This document shows positions 24,421 through 35,124 of a DNA stretch of 64,000 nucleotides, one piece after another. Source of the stretch: Cocos nucifera (lineage: Eukaryota > Streptophyta > Magnoliopsida > Arecales > Arecaceae); contig QRFJ01000057.1 of NCBI GenBank assembly GCA_006176705.1, positions 3,712,178 to 3,776,177 on the forward strand, given 5' to 3'. The position numbers were made by a program, and so were the translations under genes. Every line of letters begins with the position of its first letter. Within the stretch, counting starts at the first letter, position 1. Below the pieces are notes generated by a model that was given only the letters and a program-made list of their open reading frames with translations, was not told where the DNA came from and ran no database searches.

Positions 24421-27286
24421 GAAAAAGCTGACCTATGTATTGGACTAGTAATCTTCCATTTTACCAGCACATCCGATCGCAGATCAAAGAGCATCTCATA
24501 AAAATGGTCTGACGATGATAACAAGATTAGGTGTTACATGTTGGGCTCAATATCAGATGAGTTGCAGCACCAACATGAAGACATTAGGACTGCTCAATAA
24601 ATGTTGGCTCATCTTCAAGAGTTGTTTGATGAATAAAGTAGCGTAGCCCCTACCAAGTCTCAAGAAGATTTTTCAAGACGTAAATGCATGATGGACAGTC
24701 AGTCCAGGATCATTATTTGACAATGATCATGGACTTAAAAGAGCTTATGAAGCTCGATGTCATAATGGATAAGGACCTATAGATTGATGTAATCCTGCAG
24801 CCCTTGACTGATCCATACGAGCAGTTCATTATAAACTTTCATATGCATATGCTCCAGTGCACCTTAGCTAAGTTAGTGAATATGCTGGTTACTGCTGAGC
24901 AAACTGTGAAAAGTTCAAAGGGCTCAGTTCTTACTGTGGAGCGGGCTTCTTCCAAAAAAAATCTCTTGGAAAGAAAAAAAAGTTTGCAAAGAAGCAGAAG
25001 GTTAAGGGGAAGAGGAAGAATAAGGAAAAATCGAAGAAGAAAGCCACCAATAAAGAAAAATATTTCTTTTGCAACACCGACAGTCATTAGAAGCGAAACT
25101 ATCCTTCATATCTAGTCAGCCTAAAGAACAAGAAGGAAGTAGATCCTTCTAGAGGTATGCTCGTCATTAAGACTAACCTTATAATTTTTTCTGCATCTAG
25201 TTGGATGCTTAACTCTGGTTCTAGTGTTCACTTATGTAGTTTTATGCAGAGTCTTGAGGAGAGCAGGAGACTGAGAGATGGTGAGATGATCCTACACATC
25301 GGAGCAAGAGTTGCTTCTATGATCATGGGAACCGATCCTCTTCGACTATCATTTGGATTAGTTTTAGTTCTTAGAGACTATTACTTTATGCCTGCTGCAA
25401 GCAGGAATTTTATTTCTGTTTCATGTTTAGCATAAAAGAACTATATAATTATTTCTTTAAGGATCACTGTATAATTTTTTATAAAAGAAATAAAATTATA
25501 AGTGGTTTCTTAATTAATGGTTTCTATCAGTTACATGTAAATATCTCTATATTTAATGTCAAAACGTGAATGCCATAGGAATAAAGCGACCTAGGGATGA
25601 TATTAATGAAAGATATCTATAGCATCTTAGACTAGGTCATATAGCTAAAGACAAGATTAACAAATTAGAGAAATCTAAACTAATTGGTCTGTTGACTTTC
25701 AAGTCATATTCGATTTGTGAATCATGCCTTCAAGGCAAAATGACCAAGCTCTATTTTATGGGACATGGGAAAAGGATCACAGACCTACTTGTCCTGGTAC
25801 ATACAGATGTGTGCGATCATCTGATGTGCCGGTCAAAGATAATTTTTTCTACTTCATCATCTTTTTCGATGATCTATCTCGGTATAGATATGTGTACCTG
25901 ATGTGATACTAATCTGAAGCCTTTGAAAAGTTCAAAAAATTCAGACACGAAGTAGAAAAGCAAACTGAAAAGCCTATTAAGGTCCTTCGATTAGATCGAG
26001 GAGGAAAATATCTTAGTCAAAAATTTTTGAACTATCTTAAAAATAATGGCATAGTCTCACAATAGACCCCATCTGAAATAACTCAATGAGGTTTCAAAAT
26101 GGAGAAACTGGACCCTATTAGATATGGTCCGATCTATGATGAGTTTCACGGACCTTCCTAAATTTTTTTAGGAATATAGTTTAATGACAGCTATCTACAT
26201 ACTGAATAGAGATTCATCTAAAATCGTTCTTACCACACCATATGAGATATGGCATGATAAGAAATCAAGTCTAAGTCATCTTAGAATTTGGGATTGTTCG
26301 GCTCATGTCAAGAGACAGCAGGCAGACAAATTAGAGTCTAGATCCTTTAGAGCTCAATTCATCGGATATCCTAAAGAGTCATTAGGATATTATTTCTATC
26401 TTCTGAAAGATCATAATGTGATTATGAGTCGACACATCATTTTTTTGAAAAATAATTTATTCAAGATGGTGCCATCAAAAAATAGATCAGACTCAAGGAG
26501 AAAGTCTCTAAAGAGTAACGAGACAGAGAACCTATGAAATCCAGTTAGTCTGAGCCAATCCACATACTATCTCCTCCACCTCATAGGTCAAATAGGATTT
26601 CTCATCCTCTTGAGAGATACTTAGGTACTATTTCAGAGGATATAGAGAAAATGTTCCTCATGAGAAATGGGGTTCATAGTGATGATCTCAAAACTTATGA
26701 TGAGGTGATATCAGATATCGACTTCAAGAAATAGTTAGAGGCAATGAACTCAGAAATAGACTCAATGCACTCGAACCAAATTTGGACCTTAGTAGATCCA
26801 CCTGAAGGTATAGTACATATTGGGTGTAAATAGATCTTCAAGAGAAAGATAGGTATAGATGGAAATATAGAGATATTCAAAATTAGGCTAGTGGCAAAAG
26901 GATATAATTAGCGCGAAGGCATTGACTATCAAGATACCTTCTCATGGTAGCCATGCTTAAATCCATCCACATGTTGTTTGTAATTGCAGCCTATTTCGAT
27001 TACGAAATATGGTAGATGAACGTGAAAATAGTATTCTTAAATGGAATCTTGAGAAAGATATCTACGTGAAACAACCGCTAGATTTCACATCCGGTGATGA
27101 TGATCATAAGGTCTGCAAGCTGCAGAGATCCATATATGGACTAAAGCAAGCATCTTGGAGCTGGAATGCTCGTTTTAATGATGTGATCAAATTGTTTGAT
27201 TTTATCAAGAACGAAGATGAACCATGTATTTTCAAGAAGGTCAGTGAGAGTGTTGTTGTCTTTCATATTTTTTTGTAGCATAAGAC
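24421..27286 (+). pseudogene. Ty1/copia gag-pol, 3'-truncated and inactive
   Basis: Plus-strand fragments in copia order. Gag: decayed 24421-25120, with LVNMLVTAEQTVKSSKGS, a Lys/Arg-rich stretch and a damaged CCHC knuckle near 25070. Protease: about 25157-25435, WMLNSGSSVHLC, where the catalytic Asp of the usual DTGSS-type motif is Asn. Integrase zinc-binding (GAG-pre) segment: 25600-25750, HLRLGHIAKDKI then CESCLQGK. Integrase core and C-terminal part: 25790-26540, with PYEIWHDKK and FIGYPKESLGYYFY. Reverse transcriptase: 26690-27286, with CKLQRSIYGLKQAS. It breaks off at about 27286 before the YVDD motif, at the left end of a hAT element. RNase H and the 3' LTR are missing. Confidence 0.85.
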
Positions 27287-28758
27287 TAGAGTTGGGCATC
27301 GAGTCGTGCCCGACTTGGCTCGGCCCAGGCCCAACGGGCCAAACACTATAGCGGGTCGTGCTTGGCATAACCCATCTATTAAATGGGCCATGTCAGTATG
27401 GCACGAAAATGCAAAACCCTCTGCCCAGCACGGCCCTAGGCCCAAGAACTGACGGGCTGGGCCTGGCATGGCCCATTAGCCCATCAGGCCCGCTTTCTTT
27501 TCAGTCCAAACGGATCGTGTCAGGCATGACCCATAACATCTCCAAATGGGCTGTGTTAGGCACCGCCCATAATAGCCTCAAACGGGTCGTGCCTAGCACG
27601 ACCCATAACGGATCCAAACAAGCTAGACTAGCCTATAACGGTTAAAATTAATTTTTTTTTTTAATTTTTTAATTAGTTCTAACAGCTATTTTTCTTGTTT
27701 TTACTATTTTGACTCCTTCAACAGCCAAAAAATGGCTAGATTGAGGGGTTTTTTGAAAAAATAAAAAATTTAAAACTTTTATAAATAGGATCCTTCTCTT
27801 TCATTCTCACCACATCAATTCATCAAATCAATTCTCTCTCTCTAATCTTCCTACTTCTATTTATTTTCTCTTATAGTAATTCTTCTCTCTTTCATTCAAT
27901 ATTTAGCAAGTAGCAATTATAATTTAGCAATTTAAGAGTTATACAAGAGGAGAAAGCGTCTCTCTTTTGAAGGTCGTAAATTGAGGAGGAAGTGCTGATG
28001 TCTACAATAGCATCAAAATCAGCTTTTAGTGCAAGTCGGCGCATTCTAGATAAAAAAAGAAGCAGGATGATGGACGAGATAATTGAGATGCTGCTCTACT
28101 TTAAAGATTGGTTGGATACGGAGGTGAGACTTTAGAATAAAGAACGACATAATACTGGATCTGATGATGAGGACGACATAAACACAACAGATAATTAGTA
28201 AAATTTATTTTTAATTCTTAATTTTTTAAAATTAAATATTTTTACTTTTTATTTGTTAAGGTGAGTAATCTCTATTTTCTTCTCTCTCCCTCTTTGTATT
28301 CTGGAGGTTAGGCCTAGCCTCCTTCCTCTTTTATACAATTCTGATTTATATTAATAAACTAATAGGGGTCCATGCCAAATCCTCTACTATTACAAGGTAG
28401 TTCTTATTTTTATAAAAAAAATTAATATCTCCTATCTTTTTTTATTTATCCACCAATTTATTTTATTTTATAAAAATTATTTTTTAAAATAAAAATTTTA
28501 AAAATATAGCATGCTAATTTATGGCTCATATGAACTAGTATGCGGGCCATGCCTTGGCACGGCTTATATGGACTGGCATGCGGGCTATACTAGGTCTGTG
28601 CATGTACCATATCATGTTTGGCCCTACGGGCCATGCTAGCCTAGACTTTGAAGAATTGTGCCAAGCCTGGGCTGTGGGCCATCAAACCCTCAATCCAGTC
28701 CGGCTCTTTGGTTTGGCACGGCCCGCTACAATATTAGGCGGGCCGTGCCTGGCACGGC
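27287..28758 (+). mobile_element. hAT element, internally deleted, 3' end truncated
   Basis: Starts TAGAGTTGGGCATCGAG and is rich near both ends in GGGCCGTGCC / GGCACGGCCC words that are inverted relative to each other (about 27300-27370 against 28690-28758). The interior has a TATAAATAGG promoter-like box at 27781-27790, a CT-rich leader and the last exon of a hAT transposase. The outermost 16 or so bases of the right terminal repeat are absent, and receptor-kinase sequence begins at once. The junction is therefore a deletion, which explains the missing target duplication. Confidence 0.75.
27998..28198 (+). pseudogene. hAT transposase C-terminal fragment
   Basis: About 66 codons with one in-frame stop (28133-28135) encode the end of the hAT dimerisation domain: AFSASRRILDKKRSRM and EMLLYFKDW, then an acidic tail. 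This is the standard C-terminal pattern (FSxxGRxLDxxRSxL...CxxDW). Everything upstream of the domain is deleted, so the fragment cannot be active. Confidence 0.8.
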
Positions 28759-29313
28759 AGACTTCGAGCAATACAATTCTAAAGCTGTAACATCCGCCTT
28801 CACTGACAACGGCGCATTCTTGTGCGAGTCTGGTGCAAGGTACCCCTTGTCCCTTTAATGCCCATAAATGTTGGCATCAACAACTTTGCAAACCCAAAAT
28901 CTGATATCTTTGCGATCCAATTGTCATCATCCATCAGTATGCTTCGAGGCTTTATGTAACAGTGTATGGCGCGAGTTTCACACTCCTCGTGTAGATAATG
29001 GATCCCTCTTGCTATCATCCATTGCTATCCTTACCCGCTCATCCCATTGTGGATGTCTATCAACCCTAAAGATTAGGCCTACAAGCGATCCATTGCTCAT
29101 GTATTCATAGACTAGGAGTCTATTAGTACCTTCGTCACAGGAGCCAAGCAGTCCTACCAAGTTCTTGTGGTGCGTCCTTCCAATTATCCTCATCTCTGTT
29201 CGGAATTCTCTCTCTGCCTCATCCACCACCTTCTCAAGTTTTTTCACCGCATTGGCTCTTTGACCACGAGGCAAGGTCCCCTTTGAAGACAGTTCCAAAG
29301 GCTCCCTTTCCTA
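28759..29313 (-). pseudogene. Lectin receptor kinase pseudogene 1: kinase fragment
   Basis: Minus-strand homologue of the kinase domain encoded at 62764-63330. It retains AVKKLEKVVDE-like sequence (NAVKKLEKVVDEAEREF), RTHHKNLVGLLGSCDEG, YMSNGSL and SDFGFAKLL. The catalytic-loop motif HCDIKPQN of the intact copy reads HCYIKPRS, so the catalytic Asp is Tyr. A one-base insertion near 29020 shifts frame (the frames at 28978-29298 and 28800-29018 join there). About 15 bases are lost near 28872, and another base is lost near 28842. Upstream, the kinase breaks at 29313, beside a 37 bp hairpin. Downstream it ends at the hAT element. Confidence 0.88.
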
Positions 29314-29350
29314 GGAGAAATTATTGGGTAGACTACCTAATAATTTCTCC
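29314..29350. repeat. 37 bp hairpin at the kinase breakpoint
   Basis: GGAGAAATTATTGGGTAG is followed after one base by CTACCTAATAATTTCTCC, an 18 bp stem with one mismatch. It sits exactly where receptor-kinase homology stops. The arm resembles the terminal repeat of the MITE at 37449-37612 (AAAATTATTAGGTAGACT), so it may be a MITE reduced to its joined ends. Confidence 0.7.
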
Positions 29351-29620
29351 ACCGTCCAACAACATACGTCCCCGAGTAGAAATAATGCAAAAATATTTTT
29401 ACTTTAAAAAAATAAAAATTACAGAGCACCATATTTTCTTGCAAACTCGACCTCTAGAACTCGATATCCGGTACTCGTAACCTCAAGACATATTCAACAT
29501 AACATAACGGTAATGATAGCCGACACAATAAAAAATTTAGCACTAAATTTTTGCCTGGCAGTGATAATGGGAGCTGCAGAAGGGCCTTTGCGCACGGCTG
29601 CTAACAGGCCTTAAAAGCTA
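29351..29620 (-). pseudogene. Receptor pseudogene: membrane-region relic with shared insert
   Basis: Aligns with 35025-35260 around the membrane-helix end of the kinase-less receptor. Shared landmarks are GCAGAAGGGC, GGGAGCTGCAG, CTAACAGGCC, TATTTTCTTRCAAACTCG, and a GTATG / ATGTCTTGAG stretch in the minus-strand reading. Both copies carry the same roughly 180 bp noncoding stretch just after the point where the intact receptor has its membrane helix, so this insert predates their separation. No open frame. Confidence 0.65.
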
Positions 29621-29707
29621 GTTGCTTTTAAAGTGAAGATGGCTGCAGAAGGGCCTTTGTGCACGGCTACTAACAGGCCTTTAAAAGCTAGTTGCTTTTA
29701 AAGTGAA
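29572..29707. repeat. Tandem duplication of a 68 bp segment
   Basis: GCTGCAGAAGGGCCTTTG...GCTTTTAAAGTGAAGATG occurs twice in direct succession with about three differences. The first half derives from receptor sequence and the second half (AAAAGCTAGTTGCTTTTA, itself a short palindrome) does not. Receptor homology ends here. Confidence 0.85.
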
Positions 29708-29909
29708 GATGATTGCCATGCAGGGTACGTATCCCTCATGCGTCTCAACATCTTAACCAGCTTCTCATTCAATCCAGTTCTTTTTTCCAGCTTTCCGTAT
29801 ACATATCTGGCAAAAATAGGAACAAAAAATGGAAAGGGTATCATGGTTTAACCGATCGAGGAACCAGAACGCCTAATAGTACCGAGAGCCAAATTTTGCA
29901 TTAACAAAT

Positions 29910-30441
29910 CGCACATGGTTTCGTTACCAAAAATTAAAAATAATTATCACTTCTAACCAAAACTCTCTATTAAAATAAAAATAAATCAAATAATATCCAT
30001 TCAAATCTATTTTTATATTCAAATCTATTCGAATATGAATAAAAAATTTAAGCATTCCACTATTATCCATATCCATAAAAAAAAAATAGTTTTGGATATG
30101 AATAGGCAACTAACCGATCTATATCTAAATATCCGAATCTATTTATAACACTATTAAATTTTATATAGTACTTATTAACTTTTAGAAAAAATATGCAACC
30201 ATATTAGCATGCTATTAATTTAATTTATCATTTATTTAATAATATCTTTTATGACTACAAAATTTAATTTTTTGATTTATATCTATATATTCAATTTATA
30301 TCAATATCTATTTGAAATAAATATGAATATAAATTTTTATATTTAATTGATATTGATATCCATATATATATTCGTTAGACAAAATAAATATGAATATGGA
30401 TATATTGATATTCGATTCATATCCAATCCGATTTCAACCCT
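29910..30441. mobile_element. Possible AT-rich hAT-type MITE
   Basis: AT-rich DNA repeating ATATCCATTCAAATCTAT and GGATATGAATA-type words, ending TCCGATTTCAACCCTA near 30440, which resembles the right terminus of hAT-type MITEs. I could not find a matching left terminus or a target duplication. Confidence 0.35.
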
Positions 30442-30694
30442 ATTATCTGTAGATGAATTATGAATTGACAGTATTCAAATTAGAGTAGAAAGCCAGCATC
30501 CTCCACCTATCATGGAAACAACCAAACGTTATCATTATGTTAAGAAAATTACTTCTACCTTTCTGTTATATGTCTCATTCAATAATCAAGATTTGAACAG
30601 CCCACAAGAGCCACAACATATTAAAAACTTGTTCTGCTTCTATGGCAAATCAATTGGTGGCAAGTAAAGATGAAACTTTCAGATAACATGCATG

Positions 30695-30849
30695 CTATGA
30701 GGTGATTCTTGAAGGCATTCCCACAGCAGTTTCCATCCTTTGGTACGATTCACCAATTTGTGTGTTCTCCACCATGTCTCTGCCAGCCTTTCGTGCAGGT
30801 CTCAAAACATCAAATACAGCAAGATCTGCAAAATTAGGCTTGCATCCTC
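30695..30849 (-). pseudogene. Exon fragment like the end of prostaglandin E synthase 2
   Basis: On the minus strand an exon preceded by a good acceptor (pyrimidine-rich TTATCTGTTCCTTCAG, junction at 30850/30849) reads GGCKPNFADLAVFDVLRP, ARKAGRDMVENTQIGES and YQRMETAVGMPSRITS, then stop. This matches the glutathione-S-transferase-like C-terminal end of plant membrane-associated prostaglandin E synthase 2 (mPGES-2-like) as I know the family. The exon is open to its stop. No other exons were found in the next 6 kb upstream, which is a minisatellite, duplicated flank and a receptor gene. The intact acceptor shows that genomic DNA was copied, not mRNA. Most likely a stranded gene fragment. Confidence 0.6.
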
Positions 30850-30939
30850 CTGAAGGAACAGATAAGGGAGATAATATACCATGATGACAGAGCATATAGA
30901 CTGAAGAGATAATACACCATGATAGCTTTGAGATTTATA

Positions 30940-31610
30940 GAAATGGATGGATGACAAATGATAAGATGCTTTCATATCTGTGCAGCTAGATAAATGATGG
31001 AGGATGGAGTAATTTGAGATTCTTGTAGGTAAATGGATGATAGAAGATTGAGTGTATTAAGATTTGCACAAGCACATGGATGATAGAGAATGTAGTGCTT
31101 TAAGAGATATATATAAATGATGATAAAAGATGGGATGCTTTGAGATCTATGCAAATAAATGGATAAAGGATGGAGCACTTTAAGATTCATGCACATAATT
31201 GAATAATAGAAGATGGATTGCTTTGTGATTTGTGCATGTGGATAAATGATAAAGAATGGAATGCTTTGACATTTATGCATATGAATAGATAATAAAGGAT
31301 GGAGTGCATTAAAATCTATGTAAATAGATGAATAATAGAAAATATGGTGCTTTAAAATCTATGGAAGCAGACAGATGATAAAGGATCGAGTACTTTGATA
31401 TTTATATAGGCAAATGGATGTCAAGAGATAGGGTGCTTTGAGATCTATGCAAACAAATGAATGATAAAGAATGGAGCACTTTGAGATCTATGCAAGCAGA
31501 TAAAGAGTCTTACATTTTGAGATATATGCATGTAAATTTATGATAGATGATAGAGTATTTTAAAATCTATATAATAGATGAATAATAGAGGATGAAGAGC
31601 TTTGAGATCG
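30940..31610. repeat. Minisatellite, about 16 units of about 42 bp
   Basis: Degenerate tandem units approximating GGATGATAGAGGATGGAGTG then CTTTGAGATCTATGCAAATAAAT. Roughly 16 units can be laid end to end with lengths 38-45 bp. The divergence suggests age. The frame at 30972-31280 on the minus strand is produced by the repeat (recurring SIFYHP-like residues) and is not a gene. Confidence 0.85.
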
Positions 31611-31739
31611 TATGAATGACACAATTGACCTCTCTAAATTTAGGATACTTCTATATTTTTTTCTCACTTTGTCAATGACGACAAGGTCTAGATATACATG
31701 GATAGATGGGTCTAATTGCAATGAAAATGAATTTTTGGT

Positions 31740-34700
31740 GGCTAATTGAAGCTTTTTAAATTTTGGGAATCTAAATGTAGCTGGCCCGGCAGAGTTTGTA
31801 ATTGTTTTCTAAAATTAAAATTTATTAGGGACTGTTTATTGATCGGAAGACCGATTGAAGAGTCTAAACACCCATCATATGAGCGTACAATACTCTACCA
31901 CAGTAAGCTTGACACTCTCAAATATTTGCTAATTTTTATTATCAAAAAAAATTTGTCAATTTTCTTTCAGCTTTCTTGTATATTTTGGCGGGCAACAGTG
32001 CCTTAATAAAGCTGGTCTTTGCTGTTTTCTTTTAATTATTGCCTAATACATATTCCTAGATGCACTTGGACCATCCTCAGGTGGAGCGTACGGCTAGCAT
32101 ATCCAAGCTTTTTTCTTCACCACACCTACTTAGGGCTCGGTACTGATCTAGCCCAGCATAGGTACTGGAAAATAAGTTGGGATCCTCTCTCTCAAATGTG
32201 AAATTTTCAGGCATCTCCACCATCCAGGGGTGAGTCCGTATCCAACTGTCATTTTTTTTTTTCGAATAAAATGATAACATGCAGCGATCCAGCAAATAGG
32301 AAGAAGTTGTAAAATGTTGAGAGGATTCACATGGTGATAATCCTTTATAGAATTTCATGATAATCCTATATAGATTTTTTACCTTTAAATGGTCTAATGG
32401 GAAAGAAAAATTCATAAAAGGCCAACAGATGATTTCTATGGACATTGCTAATTATCTTTGATGGCATGAGAATCCACGTATTTAGTCTCACATTATTTAT
32501 GTACTAAGTAAATTTTAAATATTTATTTAAAATTAATAAATATAAATAATATTTTTTAGCTAGTTTTTTAGAGTGATGTCCTAGATTATTACAATGACAT
32601 TGACATGGATATAAAAGCAAATCCAACTCATGGCTAATGTGAACTATAGGACACTCTAGTATGGACTAATTGTGCTTTTTGTGATTGGACTTGTGGTACT
32701 TATGAATATATTTGTATGAATTTGGACTCTTAACCTGATGATGACATCGGAGCTTAATTGAGAAGAGTATATGAAGACCCGTGCACGTATTTGTTTACAT
32801 TCATATTGGCTTTGCGCTGAGTAGACCTTGTAGGATCAATGAACTTAAGTAGTATATTTTGACTTGCCTTTTTAGATAAGGTTGTGAGTTGCTACAAATG
32901 AAATATCTAGAATAATTATTAGGAAATCAAACAGTGCATAATTCTATCAGGGTGCCAATTTAGGAGGCAACATTTTCTCCTAAAGATGCAAAGAGTGCAT
33001 ACTGCTTGTTTAGGAACATGAAATTCCTGCCTGTAACAGCTACAAGGTGTCTATAAATTATTCTTGTCCCCAGCTAATAATTATTGGTTATCCAGGGCAT
33101 GGATGAATTAACTAGGTCAGTGATCCAACCTTCTATTTAGGTTCCTTTGGCATCTATATATCTCCGGTGTATGTGCCATACCATCTTGGACTCTAAAGTT
33201 CGTTCACGTAGACTAAAAATTTTCAGCTAGTCATGGCGTCTCATTCAAGATATGATACACCTTCTTAAAGAGTATGACAAGTATTCACTTATCATTTTGG
33301 GGGACTCAGGATCCTAGCTATTGCAGCAAATCAAGACAACATGCTGGTTAGCCAATCTTCACTTTCTAAAATGCAAGCTTAAAAAATACAGTTTTTATCG
33401 CGATATTTGTGTGGCATATCTTTCAAGAGATGAACAATATAGTAGATCAAGTTGCATTCTTATGTTACCGAGCACACTGGATCTGGCGACAGGGTAAGAC
33501 TTGCTCACGGATCCTACGGGACATTTTATTTTATAACTTTTTATATTGTACTTAGATTAGAATGGTGTAGTCGTCCATTTGTATCCAAAAAAAAAGAATG
33601 CAATTCCTGACATATTTTGTTGTAAGGTCTTTTTTTTTTGCTTGAGAAGATGTAAGCTTCTGGTCATCATTTGCCAAATGAAGTCCATTTTCAAGGATGA
33701 CACGTGCCAAATGAAGTTCATCATTTCTACAAGGAAATGGGTTTAGGTCACACGAGTTTCATTTATAAGAGCTAGAAAAATTCTTCGTAGAATGATCCTT
33801 CAGCATTTTGCATTAAAAAAGTAAGAAAAAAATGATCCTTCAGCATCAGTCCCACATGCTCTTTGAATCTCTGGAGGGTATCATCAAGAATAAAATCTCA
33901 GGAGGGTTGATCGCTGTACGTTGTCCAAAAATTCACTCAAAATTTATGTTGTTGACAAGCCATACTAATGAGCTGAAACAATGGATGTCAAGCACTTAGA
34001 CCTGATGCTCTCGAATTTGTCTGCACCTTCGGTTTGCTTCAGCCCTGCAGGACCTTCATTGTGACAATGTTTGGAAGCATGCTCAAAAACTTATTAAAAT
34101 TTCCTGCCAAACTATTTCCTCTTTCTTTATTGTTAATTTTAGATCCATTAATATTTTGAACCATTGAGAGCCAAAGGCCAGAGCTCAAGCCCTAACCCCG
34201 TCTAAAATGGCCCAATCCCCTCTCGATTTAGTTTATTATGTTAAACCATCCTCAGTTTAATAAAATAAGGTTTTTTGCCATTCAATAGTAATAATATTCT
34301 CTAACTATTAAAAATTATATAGTTATTGACGATTTTCACAATTGATGATTCTCCAAATTTGTATTGGTAGACAAACTAATCAGCAGCTATTCAAGTATTC
34401 ATGATTGATTCTCAGACTTTACTGTTTGTTTATTAATTGGCAATGACTAATTCAAGACATTTTTAAGAACTAGAAATTACGCACTTAAGATGGACATCGC
34501 TATTAAATATTTTATGCTTGAGACAATTTAACTAAGATTTAAATTAATTATAAAATATATGAAAATAATTAAGCCGGTCAACTTTTTTTAATATCAAATA
34601 ATATATTTTTTTTGGTAGAAAAATAGGAAGGTGAGGGAGTTGAGAACCTAATTCTACTTTGCATAGCAATTCTCATCCACCGATGCACCTTTATCATCCG

Positions 34701-34990
34701 AAGGTGAGTCATCCTGATGTCAAATCAAATATGAGATGGATTAGATGCCACTTCTGTAGGCGCGATAAGATATTACATTTAATCGATGCCTATGTATTTC
34801 GAATCCGAATCACTTTCATGAAAGTGGAGGGCCGTTCCATCTGTGCTACCAAATTGTATTCTTTCACCAGTTGGTTTAGAAGCTAGCATGAAGAAGCCTC
34901 CAGACTGATAGAATTCCTTCGTTTATGGATGTCTAGCATGTTTTAACTCTGTTAAATAAGAAAATCAAATTAGACTTATCATAGACATAT
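31740..34990. repeat. Receptor-locus flank, segmental copy D1
   Basis: Three-way similarity: 31826-32020 with 38826-39020 and 48957-49150; 32900-33180 with 40000-40275 and 49255-49530; 33230-34390 with 40850-41409 and 49770-50026; 34390-34990 with 47019-47330. D1 lacks the hAT-like insertion at 40281-40843 / 50027-50636 and the LTR element at 41415-47018, so it keeps both empty sites. It carries a private 0.3 kb insertion at about 32035-32340 and another of about 0.45 kb at 32465-32925. No gene recognised. Confidence 0.75.
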
Positions 34991-35124
34991 TTTAACTCTC
35001 GTTGAGTCTGTCTATTGGCATACGTCCACCAGCAGAAATAATACAAAAATTTCATTATAAAAAAAATAGAAATGATAAAGCAAAATATTTTCTTACAAAC
35101 TCGCTTTATCTAGAACTTGTAAAC

